From Devosia oryzisoli (GTDB taxonomy: Bacteria; Pseudomonadota; Alphaproteobacteria; Rhizobiales; Devosiaceae): a stretch of DNA of 64,000 nucleotides. The notes beneath the pieces are model-generated. The model was not told the DNA's origin. It made no database searches and saw only the letters and a program-made list of their open reading frames with translations. Shown one piece after another: positions 60,763-64,000 of the stretch. The stretch covers positions 186,001 through 250,000 of the forward strand of contig NZ_JACYFU010000001.1 of assembly GCF_014837245.1 (NCBI RefSeq). Reading direction: 5' to 3'. A program made the position numbers and the translations under genes. Positions within the stretch are counted from its first letter, which is position 1. The number at the start of each line of letters is the position of its first letter.

Positions 60763-60943
60763 CAATGGACCTACGGCCCGTTGCGAAACCGGCCTCACAG
60801 CCGACCGTGCACACCACGACAGAACTCTCGGTCCGTCGCCACGAACCGGCTTCACGGCCGACCCGCTACAAACCGGCCTCACGGCCGATCCGCTAACACA
60901 ATGGACCCTCCGGCCCATTGCCATGGAACCGGCCTTACGGCCC
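60763..60943. repeat. array of seven short hairpins, about 27-base period
   Basis: Seven related units begin near 60763, 60787, 60818, 60844, 60871, 60900 and 60927; spacings are 24, 31, 26, 27, 29 and 27. The common form is AACCGGCCTCACGGCCG, a CGGCC/GGCCG stem with a TCAC loop. Units 1 and 6 use a different but self-pairing stem (CAATGG with CCATTG or CCGTTG), so pairing is kept while sequence varies. Unit 3 is the most diverged. The units are too short and too variable for a CRISPR. Confidence 0.7.
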
Positions 60944-61014
60944 GAACCACGCTCAGGAGTATCTGCTGGACGCAGCCCCGCGTCAAGCTTCTCCGGGCGT
61001 GAGTAGGAGAACTC

Positions 61015-61932
61015 ATGCCTGAATCCCCCGGCGATCCGGAAAACAACATCGCCTTCGATGCCCCCGTGCCCGATGCCCTGTCGCGTCGGCCCCGTAAGAA
61101 GGAACGGCTCGACGTGAGTCGTCAACTCCGCATGGACCGCGAACTGGTCGTGGCCCACATCTTCGTTGCCGACGACGGCGGTCCCGTCCGCACCATCATC
61201 AACGGGCGGCACCGCAAGCCGACCGGTCGCCATTACATGGTCAAGGGCGGTTTCCGCAGTTCGCCATGGGAAAGCATGGAGGGCGAGTATCCCTTCATGC
61301 AGCTCTGCGAGGTGGCGACCGCGGTGCATCGTTTCCTGGCGCAGCCCCACCGGCTCGAGATGCAGGTCGTGGGCAGCGCCAAGCGCTGGGTGTACTTTCC
61401 CGATGCCCGGATCGAGGTCGATCGCGCGTTCGGCGAGGTGCTGCTGAACGGTGTTCCGTTCGACCAGGCCGTCGCGGAATGGCGCCCGCACATGGCGGAC
61501 GGCGTGAACATGGCGATGTTGGTCGAGGTGAAGACCGACAGGGACCGTCGTGCCGACGAGAGTGACTACAAGGCCAAGCTGACTCTGACGCGGGAAGTCT
61601 ACCACCGGCTCGGCTGGGGCTTCGTCACCGTCCGCCAGTCCGACATCGCCATGCACGACATCGCCTATTCCGTCCGTGAGATCGGTCTCGACCACGACAC
61701 CTCGGTCGATGCCGAGGATGTGCGGGTCGCCGCCGAATACGTGGCCGCACCTTACGCCGATCTTGCCGGCCTGGTTCGTGCGCTGGGCGGTCGCCCCGTC
61801 GGCATGGCCAAGGCCGCGGCCCTGCATGTGCGCCGCGTCGTTCACATCGGTCTCGACAACGACCTGCGTCCCGACACCCGTGTCCGCCTCGTCGGCGACG
61901 GCAAGGACCTTTATGGAGTCATGCGTCGATGA
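61015..61932 (+). CDS. tnsA: TnsA-like transposon endonuclease
   Basis: A 305-residue protein. The nuclease core has an upstream Glu (GEYPFMQLCEV, Glu91 or Glu99), Asp130 in YFPDARIEV, and Glu171/Lys173 in LVEVKTD. This is the PD-(D/E)xK-like set of Tn7 TnsA. A C-terminal winged-helix part ends with TRVRLVGDG. TnsA cuts the 5' ends of the transposon while TnsB cuts the 3' ends, giving cut-and-paste transposition. Its stop overlaps the tnsB start by 4 bases. The ribosome site is GTAGGAG. Confidence 0.88.
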   Translation: MPESPGDPENNIAFDAPVPDALSRRPRKKERLDVSRQLRMDRELVVAHIFVADDGGPVRTIINGRHRKPTGRHYMVKGGFRSSPWESMEGEYPFMQLCEVATAVHRFLAQPHRLEMQVVGSAKRWVYFPDARIEVDRAFGEVLLNGVPFDQAVAEWRPHMADGVNMAMLVEVKTDRDRRADESDYKAKLTLTREVYHRLGWGFVTVRQSDIAMHDIAYSVREIGLDHDTSVDAEDVRVAAEYVAAPYADLAGLVRALGGRPVGMAKAAALHVRRVVHIGLDNDLRPDTRVRLVGDGKDLYGVMRR

Positions 61933-64000
61933 GCTTCAATGGCATGAACCTGCCCAGGATCGACTTCGACCTCGAGAAGGACGACGTCTACTGGATCAAG
62001 GAAGGCCCCGACAAGACTTGGGCTGCCCGGTTCGTCCGCATGGACATGCGCGGTCTGCTTGTCTTCGAGCGTGCCGACTGCCCCGATTTCACGGTCGCTG
62101 TCCCGCTCTTCAAGCGCATGCGTTCGGACGGCAGGGCCGTACGGGTTCCGGTGAAGCTACGGACCCGGAAGAGCCCGCTCGAGCTCGGGGATGTCGACCC
62201 GACCAACCTGCTCGATCCCGAGGAAACCGGCATCACCGTGACGGAGCAGTCGCGCCGCCTGAAGAAGGTCGAGATCTTCAACCATGCGAAGGACGTCCGC
62301 TGGTTCGTGGTGGAGGCTGACGAGAAGCCGCTGCTCACCCGCGGCCATGCCGGCATCCGGGACTTCATCCAGTCCAAGGAAGCGGAGGCGCGCCGCAACG
62401 GCGTCACCTTCATCCCTTCTGCACCGACCCTGCTGCGGGCCATCGACCAGTGCGGGGTCTTCCAGTCCCGCCCGCTCTCCGCGTTCTTCTACGACTACGG
62501 CAAGCACGACAAGCTCCGCCGCTGGCACCCCGCGGTCATCCGCGAGGCCGACAAGATGGTGCAGGCCTACTGGCACCCGGACAAGAAGCCGCTGCACGAG
62601 GTCCGCAATGACTTCTGGGACGCCATCAACTCCGAGATCAACGGCCTGAAGGCCAAGCGGCTGCCGGTGCCCCCTTCCTTGCGCAAGCCGTCCAAGGAAT
62701 GTGTTCGTCTCTGGATCAACCTCGCCGAAGACTGGTACCGCTGGAAGGAGCGTTATGGGCAGCTTGCCGCCGACGCCCGCTTCCGCGGTCGCGGCAAGCA
62801 CATCGAGGCGACGCGTCCGCTCGAATACGTGACGTTCGATCACACGATCGTGGACTGCTGGGCCTTGGTGGAGGACGAGGACGGCAACATCCTCCTGGTC
62901 GAGAAGCCCACCCTCACGCTCGCGGTGGACGTTTTCACCCGCATGCGCGTGGGCGCGGTGCTCACCTACGAGCCGCCCTCCATTTACACGGTCAACCTCT
63001 GCCTCAAGCAGGTGATCCGCTTCAAGGACTTTCTGGTCGACGAATTCGGCGAGGTGAAGGGTGCCTGCGACGGTTGGGGCAAGCCCAAGTGCATCATCGT
63101 CGACAACGGCTGGGAATTCGTCGGCATGTCCTTCCAGGCCACCTGCGAAGCTGCCGGCATCTCGGTGATTTGGGCACCCATCCGCACGCCCCAGTTCAAG
63201 GCCGTGGTCGAGCAGGCGTTCGACGACCTCAACGAGCATGTCTGGCACCGCCTCCCGGGAGGCATCCCGCTCACCCCGCAACTCCGGGCCAAGCTGGGCA
63301 TCGACAACCGCGTCAACTCGGCCCATACGATCCGCCAGTTGGAATACCTGATGTGGCACCACCTGGTGCACGTTCGCCACCTCGAGCCCAACGCGGAAAT
63401 CGGCTGTGCCCCGGCGCAGAAGTGGGCCCAGGGGATTCAGAACAAGTCACGGGCCACCGTCGACGATCCTGCCTTGTTCGACGGTCTTCTCGGCCAGGGC
63501 AAGCGGTGCGTCCTCACCCCGCAGGGTGTGGCCGTCGATGGCCAGCGCTTCCACGATCCCGAGATCACCTCCGAGCTGCTCAACCGCCTGCTCAAGTACG
63601 GGCGCAAGAAGCACGTCAAGGGGTCCTTCCACAAGACGGGCAACGTCGACGTTTACGTCACGTGCGACCGCGTCGACGCCAGCTACGTGATGATCTGGGA
63701 CTTCGACCGCCGCAAGTCGGTCAGGATGCCCAATGTGAAATCCCGCTACACGCAGGGCACCAGCTGGAAGGTGGTCGAGGCGGTCGAAGCCTTCGCCACC
63801 GCCCAGAGCATCGCCTTCCATGACGAGGACGCGATGATCGCGGCGAGGGCCGCCTACAACCGTATGATCCGCTCACAGCTGCCGATCGAAGGTTTCGGCA
63901 AGGCCCGCAAGCGTGCCGCCGAAATCGACAAGGCCCCAAGTCTCGTCCCGGGCGACCGTGTCATCGAGCAAGCGGTGCAGGCGACGCCTGACGGGAGTGC
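61929..64000 (+). CDS. tnsB: TnsB-like DDE transposase, truncated by window end
   Basis: At least 690 residues; the reading frame is still open at the window end. The catalytic triad is intact: Asp304 (YVTFDHTIVDCW), Asp392 (IIVDNGWEF) and Glu428 (FKAVVEQAF), with 35 residues between the last two. This is the retroviral-integrase-like core of the TnsB/MuA/TniA group. N-terminal helix-turn-helix domains should bind the transposon ends, and a Mu-type beta-barrel follows the core (RCVLTPQGVAVDGQRF). The ATPase partner (TnsC/TniB) and a target selector (TnsD/TniQ) are expected just beyond the window. Confidence 0.92.
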   Translation, partial: MSFNGMNLPRIDFDLEKDDVYWIKEGPDKTWAARFVRMDMRGLLVFERADCPDFTVAVPLFKRMRSDGRAVRVPVKLRTRKSPLELGDVDPTNLLDPEETGITVTEQSRRLKKVEIFNHAKDVRWFVVEADEKPLLTRGHAGIRDFIQSKEAEARRNGVTFIPSAPTLLRAIDQCGVFQSRPLSAFFYDYGKHDKLRRWHPAVIREADKMVQAYWHPDKKPLHEVRNDFWDAINSEINGLKAKRLPVPPSLRKPSKECVRLWINLAEDWYRWKERYGQLAADARFRGRGKHIEATRPLEYVTFDHTIVDCWALVEDEDGNILLVEKPTLTLAVDVFTRMRVGAVLTYEPPSIYTVNLCLKQVIRFKDFLVDEFGEVKGACDGWGKPKCIIVDNGWEFVGMSFQATCEAAGISVIWAPIRTPQFKAVVEQAFDDLNEHVWHRLPGGIPLTPQLRAKLGIDNRVNSAHTIRQLEYLMWHHLVHVRHLEPNAEIGCAPAQKWAQGIQNKSRATVDDPALFDGLLGQGKRCVLTPQGVAVDGQRFHDPEITSELLNRLLKYGRKKHVKGSFHKTGNVDVYVTCDRVDASYVMIWDFDRRKSVRMPNVKSRYTQGTSWKVVEAVEAFATAQSIAFHDEDAMIAARAAYNRMIRSQLPIEGFGKARKRAAEIDKAPSLVPGDRVIEQAVQATPDGS

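Larger units (their letters stand above)
60316..61014. other. non-coding regulatory region upstream of tnsA
   Basis: No gene is supported in these 699 bases. From left to right they contain TGTGAC-type repeats that may be a transposon end (60327-60395), a TTGACA box with an adjacent dyad (60532-60559), two hairpins (60572-60605 and 60681-60706), and a seven-unit hairpin array (60763-60943). The region just before tnsA (60944-61014) has no clear structure apart from GTAGGAG as its ribosome site. Confidence 0.7.

Noticed and set aside
60763..60943. Reading the hairpin array as a CRISPR
   Set aside because: Repeats are only about 17 bases, vary between units and are separated by about 10 bases; no cas genes are present in the window.
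62157..63823. Long frames overlapping tnsB in other frames (62157-63380 minus, 62699-63823 plus)
   Set aside because: The D,D(35)E transposase frame runs through the whole stretch and accounts for the open reading frames.
31187..64000. A second copy of the tRNA-Ile2 3' end as the far attachment site
   Set aside because: I looked for the T-arm and acceptor sequence downstream and did not find it in the window.

Overview
The window is a high-GC alphaproteobacterial chromosome segment. Gene content (yqeY-dnaG-rpoD block, a Weimberg-type XylX dehydratase, PhoB-PstSCAB, a PcaR-type IclR regulator) suggests Hyphomicrobiales, perhaps a Devosia relative; that assignment is inference. It splits at a tRNA-Ile2(CAT) gene at 31111-31186 into an ordinary core half and an accessory half.

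Core half (1-31186). The end of a GatB/YqeY protein is separated from dnaG and rpoD by a diguanylate cyclase, an MFS transporter, a DUF308/HdeD-like membrane protein, an isonitrile hydratase-like enzyme and a small membrane protein. After rpoD come small genes (DUF2442, HlyU-like), queF, a luciferase-like oxidoreductase, a DUF533 protein, a repetitive membrane protein and a large OmpA-family protein with Pro/Ala/Glu repeats. Next are YjbQ, a TauE/SafE permease and a SIMPL protein. A sugar block follows: XylX-like 2-keto-3-deoxypentonate dehydratase, ketoglutarate semialdehyde dehydrogenase, a GH127 beta-L-arabinofuranosidase and a LacI regulator with two identical palindromic operators. The phosphate operon pstS-pstC-pstA-pstB-phoU-phoB runs on the minus strand behind a Pho box, then an IclR regulator.

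Accessory half (31187-64000). Directly after the tRNA lies repeat-rich DNA, then a minus-strand cluster that may be a defence operon: a small winged-helix-like protein, an unknown protein, a HEPN-like protein, an OLD-family ATPase/TOPRIM nuclease and a DUF2235-LysM hydrolase. After about 1 kb of decayed DNA comes an eight-gene arsenic operon region (arsR, two unrelated arsenate reductases, a GNAT protein, ACR3 pump, arsH, MFS). A heavy-metal island follows: metallochaperones, two CDF transporters, a ZntA/CadA P-type ATPase, PCuAC and SCO proteins, two MerR regulators, plus envelope functions (DsbB, DsbA, LspA, two L,D-transpeptidases) and an unexpected NAD synthetase. Four promoters share one MerR architecture: TTGCTC, a 19-bp spacer carrying a dyad, then a -10 box.

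The right end (56.5-64 kb) holds the most unusual material. A five-gene operon encodes two proteins that look like TnsA-fold relatives without the catalytic residues, two small unknown proteins, and a soluble FtsH-like AAA+/M41 zinc protease. It lies just upstream of a true tnsA and tnsB pair (Tn7-like transposase with an intact D,D(35)E triad, cut by the window edge). Between them, 700 bp of non-coding DNA carries a possible transposon end, a promoter-like -35 with a dyad, attenuator-like hairpins and an array of seven short hairpins spaced about 27 bp with apparently compensating stem changes.
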